DNA from: Planococcus versutus
Lineage (GTDB): Bacteria; Bacillota; Bacilli; Bacillales_A; Planococcaceae
DNA length: 64,000 nt
Assembly (NCBI RefSeq): GCF_001186155.3
Contig: NZ_CP016541.2
Location: forward strand, 6,676-70,675
Reading direction: 5' to 3'
Position numbers and translations under genes: made by a program. This document shows positions 14,960 to 22,613 of this stretch, in pieces; within the stretch, counting starts at the first letter, position 1, and every line of letters begins with the position of its first letter. The notes below the pieces were generated by a model. The model saw only the letters and a list, made by a program, of their open reading frames with translations, ran no database searches and had not been told where the DNA came from.

Positions 14960-16582
14960 ATGCGCTTTTCGTTAAGTCTTCGGACGCAACTAGCCATTAT
15001 TTTTGGCGGGACTACTTTTTTATTGATTTGTATCTTTGGTGTTTTTTACGGAGATCGCTCGATCAAACAGGTCGAGGTTGGAATTGGAAATTCACTTAGC
15101 GAAGCTGCCTATTTGATGGAAAATAATTTAAATCAGTATATGTGGTCCAGATACGGCGAAACCATTATGCTTAGCAGTTTGTCAGACATTAGACAGCTGG
15201 AGGACGAGGAAAAAATTGGATCTATGCTCAACCAGACACAGTCAACTTTTCCCGCCTTTTCATGGATTGGTCTTACTGATCAAGATGGCACAGTCATTGC
15301 GTCTACAGACTCAATTCTTAAAGGAGTTGATATTTCCGAACGACCCGTTTATTCAGAAGCCTTGGAAAAAAATTTTATTGGCGATGTACATGAAGCTGTG
15401 CTGCTTGCGGATCTTTTGCCTAATCCCACTGGTGAAGACATGAAGTTTGTCGATATCAGTACACCGATTTTTGATGATGCGAACCAGTTTATAGGTGTTT
15501 TAGCGACGCACTTAAGTTGGGAGTGGGTAAAAGAAATTGAAACTTCTATGATTGATTCGTTAAAATACCGAGATGGCATTGAATTTTTGATTGTTAGTAA
15601 AATAGATGATGTCGTCATATTAGGTCCCGATAACTTATTGGGAAAACCTTTAGATTTGGAGAGCATAGAGTTGGCACGTACCAATAAAAATGGATCCATT
15701 ACCGAAACATGGCCAAATGGAAAAGAGTACGTAACCGGTTATATGTTAGAAAATGGTTACATGGAGTATCCAGGTTTAGGATGGACAATTTTAGTCAGAC
15801 AACCGGTAGAAGTTGCCCATGCTCCCATAAAAGAACTCGTACTGTTCTTTTTAGTATCGGGATTGATCTTTGTTGTCCTTTTTGCTGTTCTCGGCTGGTT
15901 TCTTGCAGGAAGAATTGCCTCCCCATTAAAAGATATAGCTTCTACAGCTGATCGATTGAGAGTCGGAGAGCTTGTTCAGATTCCCTATTATAAAGGAACA
16001 TCAGAACTGGAAACCTTATCTCTTTCTTTAAGAAAACTGGTTTCAGATCTTACCTCTACCGAATCGGCTTTAGTAGAAATGAAAGAAGTAGCCACACGAG
16101 ATGAACTTACAGGTTTAGCAAATCGCTATGCTCTAGATGCTTATTTAGATGAATTTATTCAAAAAAATAAAATGGCGATTGTGTTGTATATAGACCTCGA
16201 TGGCTTTAAATTAATTAATGATACATTAGGACATAATGCCGGGGACGCACTTCTTGTTCAAGTAGCTAAGAGGCTGAAAAAGAGTGTAAGAGAAAACGAA
16301 ATGGTTGCCAGAATAGGCGGAGATGAATTCGTTGTTGTTTTACCAGCTGGAAAAGAAAGTCTGGCTAAAAGAGGAGAACTAGTTGGAGAAAGAATGATTT
16401 CATCCATCAATAAGCCATACGCGCTAAATGGCGAAAAGGTTTCAGTCAGTTGCAGCATAGGCGCTGCGTGTTGGGAAGCCTCTAGTCTGACTACTATAGG
16501 AGAGACAATAAAAACAGCGGACGAAGCTTTGTACACAGCTAAGCGAGAAGGAAAAAATCGCATTCACATCTATGGATACTAG
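14960..16582 (+). CDS. Membrane sensor diguanylate cyclase (dCache-HAMP-GGDEF)
   Basis: A 540-residue membrane sensor that should make cyclic di-GMP. ATG 14960 follows AGGAGGAAG. Layout: helix at residues 12-30, an extracellular double-Cache-type sensor (about 35-290), a second helix (about 295-320), a HAMP-like linker, and a GGDEF domain from about residue 375 with DELTGLANR, DLDGFKLIND-LGHNAGD and an intact GGDEF. The residues before GGDEF read RENEMVAR, so the product-inhibition motif RxxD is not conserved. The gene is divergent from the EAL gene. On a plasmid the pair could shift host biofilm or motility behaviour; that is inference. Confidence 0.92.
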   Translation: MRFSLSLRTQLAIIFGGTTFLLICIFGVFYGDRSIKQVEVGIGNSLSEAAYLMENNLNQYMWSRYGETIMLSSLSDIRQLEDEEKIGSMLNQTQSTFPAFSWIGLTDQDGTVIASTDSILKGVDISERPVYSEALEKNFIGDVHEAVLLADLLPNPTGEDMKFVDISTPIFDDANQFIGVLATHLSWEWVKEIETSMIDSLKYRDGIEFLIVSKIDDVVILGPDNLLGKPLDLESIELARTNKNGSITETWPNGKEYVTGYMLENGYMEYPGLGWTILVRQPVEVAHAPIKELVLFFLVSGLIFVVLFAVLGWFLAGRIASPLKDIASTADRLRVGELVQIPYYKGTSELETLSLSLRKLVSDLTSTESALVEMKEVATRDELTGLANRYALDAYLDEFIQKNKMAIVLYIDLDGFKLINDTLGHNAGDALLVQVAKRLKKSVRENEMVARIGGDEFVVVLPAGKESLAKRGELVGERMISSINKPYALNGEKVSVSCSIGAACWEASSLTTIGETIKTADEALYTAKREGKNRIHIYGY

Positions 16583-16920
16583 AGCACAGAGTATACTTTT
16601 TTTAAAAACTTAACTACTAGAGATAGAGTTGATTTTTTTTAAAAAATTCTATATATTTTCACTGATATCGCACTGAGTTACATTAAGTGCGCTGACTCGG
16701 AGATCCTAGAAAATTTAGTTAAACTAACACATCTTTACATACAGATTGAACCGAACCCCAAATGGGTCACTTTTTAGAAGTACCTAACATTTGGGGTTCA
16801 ATTCATTGTATTGATTCTCCAAACAAAATGACAAGTTACTAAATTAGATTTAAGAACCTTTCGCAAAAGAGCATAACAAGTTAGAAAACAGCAACTATTG
16901 AGTAAATAGTCGGTAACACG
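16583..16920. other. Intergenic stretch with an 11-bp inverted repeat
   Basis: No gene is visible. AACCCCAAATG (16754-16764) and CATTTGGGGTT (16788-16798) form an inverted repeat around 23 bases containing a TTTTT run. It may be a terminator or a relic of IS ends. Confidence 0.4.
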
Positions 16921-17124
16921 TTAAACTTCGTTTTTTTTCTTTCTAAATAATTGGAAAACTGAAAGAGTGACCATCACTAGCATAATTGGATAAATAAATA
17001 ATAAATCAATTCTAATAATTCCACCCACTTGTGTCTTTGACCATTCTCTGATATATAATTCCCACGGGATCCATGCGATTGCCAATAGAATCGTAACTAG
17101 CTGAATTTTAGTGATTTTCCTCAT
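16921..17124 (-). CDS. Two-helix membrane protein
   Basis: A 67-residue protein with two hydrophobic helices (about residues 6-22 and 40-58) and a lysine-rich C-terminus (RKKKNEV). GAGTGATAGAAG precedes the ATG. The N-terminal helix carries W-I-P-W-E, giving a marked aromatic belt. It stands alone between the diguanylate cyclase gene and dif-like site D. I recognise no family; small size and position suggest cargo of the same kind as the cassette genes. Confidence 0.5.
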   Translation of the reverse strand: MRKITKIQLVTILLAIAWIPWELYIREWSKTQVGGIIRIDLLFIYPIMLVMVTLSVFQLFRKKKNEV

Positions 17125-17692
17125 CTTCTATCACTCCTTCACTATTGTTTTCACTTTGTTTCCCACTATCAAAATAAAGCGAAGTTTCGCTGAAAAGTAG
17201 TCAACCAACTATTCCTCCAAATTTTATAATTTCACTTTTCTTTTTTATAAAGCGTTTTAATCCATCTGTTTACTTTATAAGTCTATAGTTTCCATGTTTG
17301 CAGCCCAATTCATCATAGTCATAACCTGATTCAAAGCCACAGTACAAAAAAACAATCCATGCTAAAATGTGTTTCACATAACAGGCAAGCCACTTCTCTC
17401 TTTTAGAGCACCCGGTACACTTTCTTAAGGTTCATTTCTCTATATCAAATATATTCATCCGAACTAAGATAACTAGCTACTTATAAAAAGTAGGACGCTT
17501 ACAAATGTATACAGGTTCCAGACACAAAAGAAGAGATGAAGCGTTTTTCTAGCCTCTTCTCTTCCGATAACTCATGATATGTAAACCAAATATGGACTTC
17601 AATTTAGTAACCCGTTCAGTTAAGGAATGTACATAGTAAATTAAAAGTGAGCCACTACAGGAGTTGAGAACATTTTTTCTCTGTTAATGAAG
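17125..17692. other. Intergenic stretch with dif-like site D
   Basis: I see no gene. It holds dif-like site D (17560-17587) and, beside it, an imperfect hairpin (AAGAG to CTCTT, 17529-17559) in the same relation as at the other dif-like sites. Confidence 0.45.
17560..17587 (+). other. dif-like XerC/XerD site D
   Basis: TCTTCCGATAA, CTCATG, ATATGTAAACC in plus orientation, opposite to sites A-C. The centre differs from that of site B at one base. Confidence 0.7.
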
Positions 17693-18193
17693 TCAGCCGT
17701 TATTTGTAGAGAGTACTTTGAAAGTATCCCAGTCGACTATTTCTTGGTATTCCTCATCATTTACTGTGTAATTAATTTTTGCAGCTCTATTTTCATCCTC
17801 TACTACCTCGCCAAGCCGAACTTCTGCTACAATTCTGCTCTCTCCTTGAAGTTCAAATCCATTAATATCTACTATTTCCCCAATATTACGTTCTCCTGAA
17901 TATAAACCCGCTTGTTTTAAAGGGTCGGCACCGTGAAATACATATTCGATACCATCTTCTCCAAACGTCACTGGTTCTTCGTTTTCTTTAACTAATTCAA
18001 CAGAAGTAATTACCGCTGGTTCTTCACCTGTCCATTCAAATGGAAGAACAATGTAGTAGCTTTCGTTGGATTCGAGTGAATCTCCGTACATATTTCCAAA
18101 CATAAACTCTCCATCAACCGATTCTTCTGAATCACTGCAAGCAGCTATTAGTAAAAACAAAAACATAATAGGTACTAGCTTAAGTGTTTTCAT
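17693..18193 (-). CDS. Putative lipoprotein, unknown
   Basis: A 166-residue protein with a lipoprotein signal: MKTLKLVPIMFLFLLIAAC puts the lipobox cysteine at residue 19. The mature part is acidic and beta-rich with no domain I recognise; it would be anchored on the outer face of the membrane. AAAGGGGGCCAC precedes the ATG. It fills the module between dif-like sites D and E, alone. Small lipoproteins of this kind are common cargo, and no specific role can be read from the sequence. Confidence 0.6.
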   Translation of the reverse strand: MKTLKLVPIMFLFLLIAACSDSEESVDGEFMFGNMYGDSLESNESYYIVLPFEWTGEEPAVITSVELVKENEEPVTFGEDGIEYVFHGADPLKQAGLYSGERNIGEIVDINGFELQGESRIVAEVRLGEVVEDENRAAKINYTVNDEEYQEIVDWDTFKVLSTNNG

Positions 18194-18312
18194 AAGTGGC
18201 CCCCTTTATTTAATATCATCTTACTTCTAATGATATCTATTTTTCAGGTTAAATGGAAGTAAATTGGCATTTTTAAACAATCTTCAATAATTATTCATCA
18301 CAACTTTTAAAG

Positions 18313-18340
18313 CGTTCGTAAAAGTACACATACATGAACG
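18313..18340. other. Solo res-I-like 28-mer, right copy
   Basis: CGTTCGTAAA, 8 bases, TACATGAACG. It is the mirror of 3211-3238 and forms the inner end of the right inverted repeat. Confidence 0.5.
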
Positions 18341-18373
18341 AAAAAAGAAGATGCTTAGAACCAGCATCTTCTT
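18341..18373 (-). terminator. Hairpin terminator beside dif-like site E
   Basis: On the minus strand GAAGATGCT pairs with AGCATCTTC, followed by TTTTTT. It mirrors the hairpin at 3179-3210. Confidence 0.6.
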
Positions 18374-18389
18374 CAGTTTGCTTTTATAG

Positions 18390-18417
18390 ACTTCCGATAA
18401 GCTGCGATATGTAAACC
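18390..18417 (+). other. dif-like XerC/XerD site E
   Basis: ACTTCCGATAA, GCTGCG, ATATGTAAACC. The centre is identical to that of site A and the orientation is opposite, so recombination between A and E would invert the 15-kb core. Confidence 0.72.
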
Positions 18418-18535
18418 TAGATCTTTTAAGATTCAAGTTTTAAAACCTTACAGAACAGTATTCTGAATGTATCATTTTTTCTAATAAAATTAGTTCGGAA
18501 TGATTTTCTGGTGAAGCCAGTAGAATCAAGTTTTT

Positions 18536-18567
18536 GAATGTAATTTAATTAGCATTATGTTACATTC
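18536..18567 (-). repeat. Cassette-junction site 7
   Basis: Read on the minus strand: GAATGTAACATA, spacer ATGCTAAT, TAAATTACATTC. Slightly degenerate arms; it opens the right array. Confidence 0.7.
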
Positions 18568-18610
18568 ACTTAGAAGAAAAAATTGATTAATTTCGCTCGT
18601 TTGCACTCTC

Positions 18611-19108
18611 TTATTTCGAGGGAAACACTCTCTTTCTCCGTTCCCTGTAAATACTCCATACAGCCCCTATGATATAGCAAATTAATAAGACCAAAATAAA
18701 AGTTAAGGCATTGAAAAAAATAGCATTAGAAAAGGTACTCCATAATGGAACTTGAGAAACGGTTTCAAAGTTAACCTGTTTCTGTACAATGGTTTTTCGT
18801 AGATCCTGTGCTTTGTTTTCCGTATAAATAATTATAATTGCTGCTGCTATTACGCTGAATATCAAGCTAGTAACTAGAGTTTTGTTTGTCTTAATTTTTT
18901 CTGCGAGTCGCATAGAGAGTTCTGTCGTACCGTATAAAAAATAAAAGAAAAATGGCATGAGAAAAACCGGAATAAACAGGGCTGGATTACCATTTCCACC
19001 CCCCGTACCGTCTTCTACAACAGTTTCTGTGAAAAAGTTCATTCCATAAAATCCTATTAATACAACTACCAAAGAAATAACGTACAAAAAAAGCAGCAAT
19101 TTTCTCAT
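18611..19108 (-). CDS. Four-helix membrane protein of right-array cassette
   Basis: A 165-residue integral membrane protein with hydrophobic segments at about 4-26, 45-62, 80-96 and 128-150 and basic ends (RERRKRVFPSK). AAAGGAGGAATATTT precedes the ATG. It is the only gene between cassette sites 7 and 8. I recognise no family. Like the left-array genes it points in the same direction as its neighbouring sites. Confidence 0.6.
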   Translation of the reverse strand: MRKLLLFLYVISLVVVLIGFYGMNFFTETVVEDGTGGGNGNPALFIPVFLMPFFFYFLYGTTELSMRLAEKIKTNKTLVTSLIFSVIAAAIIIIYTENKAQDLRKTIVQKQVNFETVSQVPLWSTFSNAIFFNALTFILVLLICYIIGAVWSIYRERRKRVFPSK

Positions 19109-19173
19109 AAATATTCCTCCTTTTTTGAATGTTTCTCAAATTGTTTTTGCCATTTGCTTAATTACTTGGTTTT

Positions 19174-19205
19174 GAATGTAACTTAATTCACAATAAGTTA
19201 CATTC
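19174..19205 (-). repeat. Cassette-junction site 8
   Basis: Read on the minus strand: GAATGTAACTTA, spacer TTGTGAAT, TAAGTTACATTC. It is identical to site 4. Confidence 0.82.
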
Positions 19206-19239
19206 AAATTGTATTTGCTGATCTTATTATCATTAGTTA

Positions 19240-19509
19240 CTACTCATTATTTTTTATTGGAGAATCTCCTTTTTCCCAAGTTGTTGGTCCTTCATCAACT
19301 GATATGAATTTATTCCAATACTGACCTGATTCTTTATCAAAAATGATGAGATTATTTTCATTCGCAGGAATTAATTCATATCTATGTTCAGCATTAGTGT
19401 TAATTGCTTCGGACTCTTTTTCTCCTAATGCCGTTACTAAAGAAAACCCTAAAATTGCAAATCCTATTATAATTGCAAGACCAATAATTAATGATGAACT
19501 GTTTTTCAT
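19240..19509 (-). CDS. Membrane-anchored small protein of right-array cassette
   Basis: An 89-residue protein with one N-terminal helix (about residues 7-28) and a soluble part of about 60 residues predicted to face outward. AAGGAGGAAGAAA precedes the ATG, an ideal start. It is the sole gene between cassette sites 8 and 9. No domain is recognised. Confidence 0.6.
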   Translation of the reverse strand: MKNSSSLIIGLAIIIGFAILGFSLVTALGEKESEAINTNAEHRYELIPANENNLIIFDKESGQYWNKFISVDEGPTTWEKGDSPIKNNE

Positions 19510-19539
19510 TTTCTTCCTCCTTATTTTTTATAGCAATTT

Positions 19540-19571
19540 GAATGTAACTTAACTGCACTTAAGTTACATTC
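19540..19571 (-). repeat. Cassette-junction site 9
   Basis: Read on the minus strand: GAATGTAACTTA, spacer AGTGCAGT, TAAGTTACATTC. A decayed tenth site may lie near 19950-19980 (TTAAGTTATATACACATTC). Confidence 0.8.
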
Positions 19572-19725
19572 AGTTTCAAACATTCTCTACATTTAGATTA
19601 ACATCAATCCCCATAATATGGAGATGGAATAATCAGCATTGCTTTCTCGAATAAAAGTGTTCGAAAACACACACCTATACTAAAGATGAGAAAAAATGTG
19701 ATAGTGTTCGCATCTTCCCTCCTTA

Positions 19726-19910
19726 TTAACTTTCACTTTTCTCTCTTACTTCCATAATAATTAGGGCAAGTGTACTTATAAGGGCTATTACATACATAAT
19801 AGTTTTACTTGTTTCTCCCCAAGTGTCTATGGCAGCAATAGAAATTACTACGATTAAAAAATATACCTTAAATACATTTTCATATTCTAAGTCCCCTTAA
19901 TGACAGAAAT
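19726..19910 (-). pseudogene. Decayed two-helix cassette gene
   Basis: An open minus-strand frame ending at TAA 19726 reads ...FKVYFLIVVISIAAIDTWGE and MYVIALISTLALIIMEVREKSES. This is a protein-like two-helix sequence, but no start codon is in frame. An ATG after GGGGACTTAGAAT (19881-19883) lies one frame off, so a single-base change probably broke the start. It lies between cassette site 9 and a decayed site, which fits an eroding last cassette. Confidence 0.4.
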
Positions 19911-20112
19911 TTTTATCTAGTTGACGATGGTGTGATTCTAAATTTTATTTAATTGTACTTAAGTTATATACACATTCTAATCTTTGCATCAAAAATTTCA
20001 TCGGACTTTTTTTAAAGCTTTCTTTTTTAATACCTTTAAGACTAAAATGGAACCCCTTGGTTTAATATACTTAAATCCCAAATGAATAGCTAGATAATTC
20101 TGGAAATAAAAG

Positions 20113-20233
20113 CGTTCGTAAAAATACACGTTTACGAACGGTTTAAAAACAGCTAAAAAGACTGGAAAAGGCGTTCATAAACGTGTCAACACACTTTACG
20201 AACGTTCTTTTGATATATACCCCATTTACGGAC
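20113..20233. other. res recombination site, right copy (mirror image)
   Basis: Subsite I is 20113-20140 (CGTTCGTAAA-N8-TTTACGAACG). Subsite II is 20172-20204, 33 bp as in the left copy, and the I-II gap is 31 bp against 32 bp on the left. A weak subsite III is at about 20203-20233. No resolvase gene follows. The orientation is opposite to the left res site. Confidence 0.65.
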
Positions 20234-20814
20234 TGGAAAAAATGGTATCTAGACAGGCTGCTACCTTTGATTTAAGTCATTCGTCTATCGAACTTCTCAC
20301 TATTCTGTAGTTGAGTGATTTTGAAAAATTTTAGCACTATACCACGTTCCGCAACCTCATGCTAAATCAACAAATAACAAAAACCTTTTAGTGTATCTTC
20401 AATAACTTCACGAATATCAAAGTTAATACTGCAAATGGTTCTTGCACTAATAAACAGTACGGCTGCTCAATTATTCGTTTTCTCAAGAACATTATATTTT
20501 TCAACCGGCGTCCTTCGATCTTTTTCTATTTATTCATTTACACACAATATTTTACGCTTTCGTTCGTATAATTTTATTTTATGAACAATTTGTATCTTTC
20601 GATTTATTTACTAACGGACTGAGCAAGAGGTAAGGTTCACCTATTTCTGAATAAGCTTCCCTCAGGTATAGACCAACTTATCTGGAATAGTTCACCGCCT
20701 ATTTTTCCAACAAACCACCTTTCAAAATTAGTCTCTTTTCTTGCTTTTTGTTTAACAGAATCTTTGGTTCGATAGCACTTAACTGTGTAGAATTTACTAG
20801 AAATGCTTTTGGAG
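20234..20814. other. Intergenic stretch, nothing recognised
   Basis: AT-rich DNA without a protein-like frame, clear promoter or repeat on either strand. It separates the accessory island from the end of the transfer operon. Confidence 0.4.
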
Positions 20815-21168
20815 CTACTTTGTGCGCTGTACCATTCGTGCTAGGCACGGTTGATACAGCGCAGGCAATTTAGGTATGGGAAAAGTGTTCAAGTCACTAT
20901 ACGCACACACTACTTTCGAACCGCTGTAAATAAATTCGAGTTTTCTTGCATCAAATTTGTTTTCATTAATGATTTTTTGGAAGGTCATCTTGAATTGGTT
21001 TTCTAATGAGTAACTAACGTCGTCTCCCTTTACTGACTCTCCGAAATTTAACACATCTTCTTTCTTTAATACCAAAGCGCCCACATCATTTATGTCATGT
21101 CCCTGATGTGCTCTTGATGCCATGATTTTAAGAGAGTGATTTCGTTCTAATGATTTTTCTAGCACCAT
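20815..21168 (-). CDS. Hypothetical protein at the end of the transfer operon
   Basis: A 117-residue soluble protein of unknown function. The start ATG 21168 has GAGGATGAAAA before it and lies only 9 bases after the ArdC-like gene stop, so it is probably the last gene of the operon. The N-terminal part is charged and the C-terminal part contains PIPKLPALYQPC. I recognise no domain. Confidence 0.55.
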   Translation of the reverse strand: MVLEKSLERNHSLKIMASRAHQGHDINDVGALVLKKEDVLNFGESVKGDDVSYSLENQFKMTFQKIINENKFDARKLEFIYSGSKVVCAYSDLNTFPIPKLPALYQPCLARMVQRTK

Positions 21169-21177
21169 TTTTCATCC

Positions 21178-22605
21178 TCACCTTTCGATTTCAATTTCGA
21201 TGTTATTTGCTTTAGGGGGCTGCTTGTTTTCTCCGAATTCAAGACTATCTTCTTTATGACTATCTGCCCTTAACCGATTTGCGAAGTTCTTGATATATAC
21301 TTCATCTTGCTTCAGCAGTTCGTCATGATACCCATTCTCTAATACCTGATAGGTTTCTTTATTCACTAGCTGCTCTTTCTCCAATTGGTGAAGCGGATGG
21401 ATGTACTCGCCTTTCTCATATTGGCTAGAGATCAGAAGAGTTTCTTTTCCTTCACTTGGAATAGCAACAAAGTAGGCAATCTGTTCTTGTTTGTATTGGT
21501 CGAAGTCTAGGTTATTCATCTCACCGAATGGACGTAGTTCCGTGCTGATGCCGTATATATACATCACAGGCTCGCTGGCATTCAATTCTTTTCCACGATT
21601 CAATGCGTGCGCCTCTATCTCTAAATCAGAAGGAACAGACTGTTCTTTTTCTTGAAGCTGTTCCTTCTCTTTTACTTGGTCAAAATGTGAATCTATTTCG
21701 TCGATAAATTCACTGGATGTGCTGCGTACTTCGTTCAATAATTGTTCTTTGTCTTTCAACGCTGCTCCGTTTGTCCAGTTTGCTAGATAAGAGAGCGTGA
21801 AGTCTTCTGTATCGATGTCGTATCGATTGGCGACCACATACGCGACCATCTCCGCTTGGAATTCTTTCTCGCTTGTTGATAATTCCTTAGCACGTTCTGG
21901 TGTGTGCATTTTGGCGTGCGCTAATTCGTGAATCAGAACAGATACATTCTCAAACTCCGTGTTCCGTGGATTCAAGGCAATGATTTTTTGTGTAGGAGAA
22001 GCTGCGCCTTTTGCGGTCCCGAGTTCAAAAGGTGCTTCATCTACAATGGTGAAATCTAACCTAGTGGCGACTTTACTTAAAGCCTCCATCAGTTCTTTGT
22101 TACTTTCAAGGCTCCCGTCTCGGTGGTACTTCCCAAAGATTTCAGAGACCGATAAATTTAATTCACGGGCGTTGGTCTGCGTATATTCAAAGACGTGACC
22201 AATTTTAAAGAAGACTTTCTTGGATGTTTCAATTTGCTTTTGGGCAATCAGTTCTCTTTCGTGCTTGTTGGCTGCTGATACGGGTACATCAATGCCATTT
22301 TTCTTATAAAACTCTACCGGCGCAGGAACGAGTATTTTAATTCCTTTCTCGCCTTTTTGAACAGCCGCTCCTTTGTCTTTCCAAAAATTAAAGGAGCCCA
22401 CTGCTTGGGCTCCCATGAACTGCTTATCGATCAATACCATATTGCGTTGCGAGTAGTTATGAAAGTTGGCCATGAAGGTCAGGTGTTCCTGCAGTGCTTT
22501 TTCAGAAACAAAATACGATTCAATCTGCTGATCCATGCCCGCTGTCAACTCTTCGATTTCCTTCATTTTCTCTTCGGGGGTTTTCTTTTTCCCTTTAAAC
22601 GCCAT
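21178..22605 (-). CDS. ArdC-like antirestriction/metallopeptidase protein
   Basis: A 475-residue protein. The N-terminal 110 residues resemble the ssDNA-binding domain of ArdC (HNYSQRNMVLIDKQ, then WKDKGAAVQKGEKGIKILVP). A zinc metallopeptidase motif LIHELAHAKMH follows at about residue 245. ArdC-type proteins travel with conjugating DNA and protect it from host restriction. The C-terminal third is extra and carries a repeat-like acidic region. GGTGAGGATTTGA precedes the start. It lies next to the Toprim protein gene at the distal end of the transfer operon, where early-entry genes are often found. Confidence 0.8.
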   Translation of the reverse strand: MAFKGKKKTPEEKMKEIEELTAGMDQQIESYFVSEKALQEHLTFMANFHNYSQRNMVLIDKQFMGAQAVGSFNFWKDKGAAVQKGEKGIKILVPAPVEFYKKNGIDVPVSAANKHERELIAQKQIETSKKVFFKIGHVFEYTQTNARELNLSVSEIFGKYHRDGSLESNKELMEALSKVATRLDFTIVDEAPFELGTAKGAASPTQKIIALNPRNTEFENVSVLIHELAHAKMHTPERAKELSTSEKEFQAEMVAYVVANRYDIDTEDFTLSYLANWTNGAALKDKEQLLNEVRSTSSEFIDEIDSHFDQVKEKEQLQEKEQSVPSDLEIEAHALNRGKELNASEPVMYIYGISTELRPFGEMNNLDFDQYKQEQIAYFVAIPSEGKETLLISSQYEKGEYIHPLHQLEKEQLVNKETYQVLENGYHDELLKQDEVYIKNFANRLRADSHKEDSLEFGENKQPPKANNIEIEIER

Positions 22606-22613
22606 TCAAATCC

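Larger units (their letters stand above)
18313..18567 (-). repeat. 255-bp inverted repeat, right copy
   Basis: Mirror image of 2984-3238 with the same four landmarks at the same distances. Point differences are frequent outside the landmarks, so this is an old duplication or one maintained only at its functional parts. Confidence 0.75.

Noticed and set aside
16754..16798. The 11-bp inverted repeat as a complete small mobile element
   Set aside because: It spans only 45 bp, no target duplication is seen and no second copy was found.
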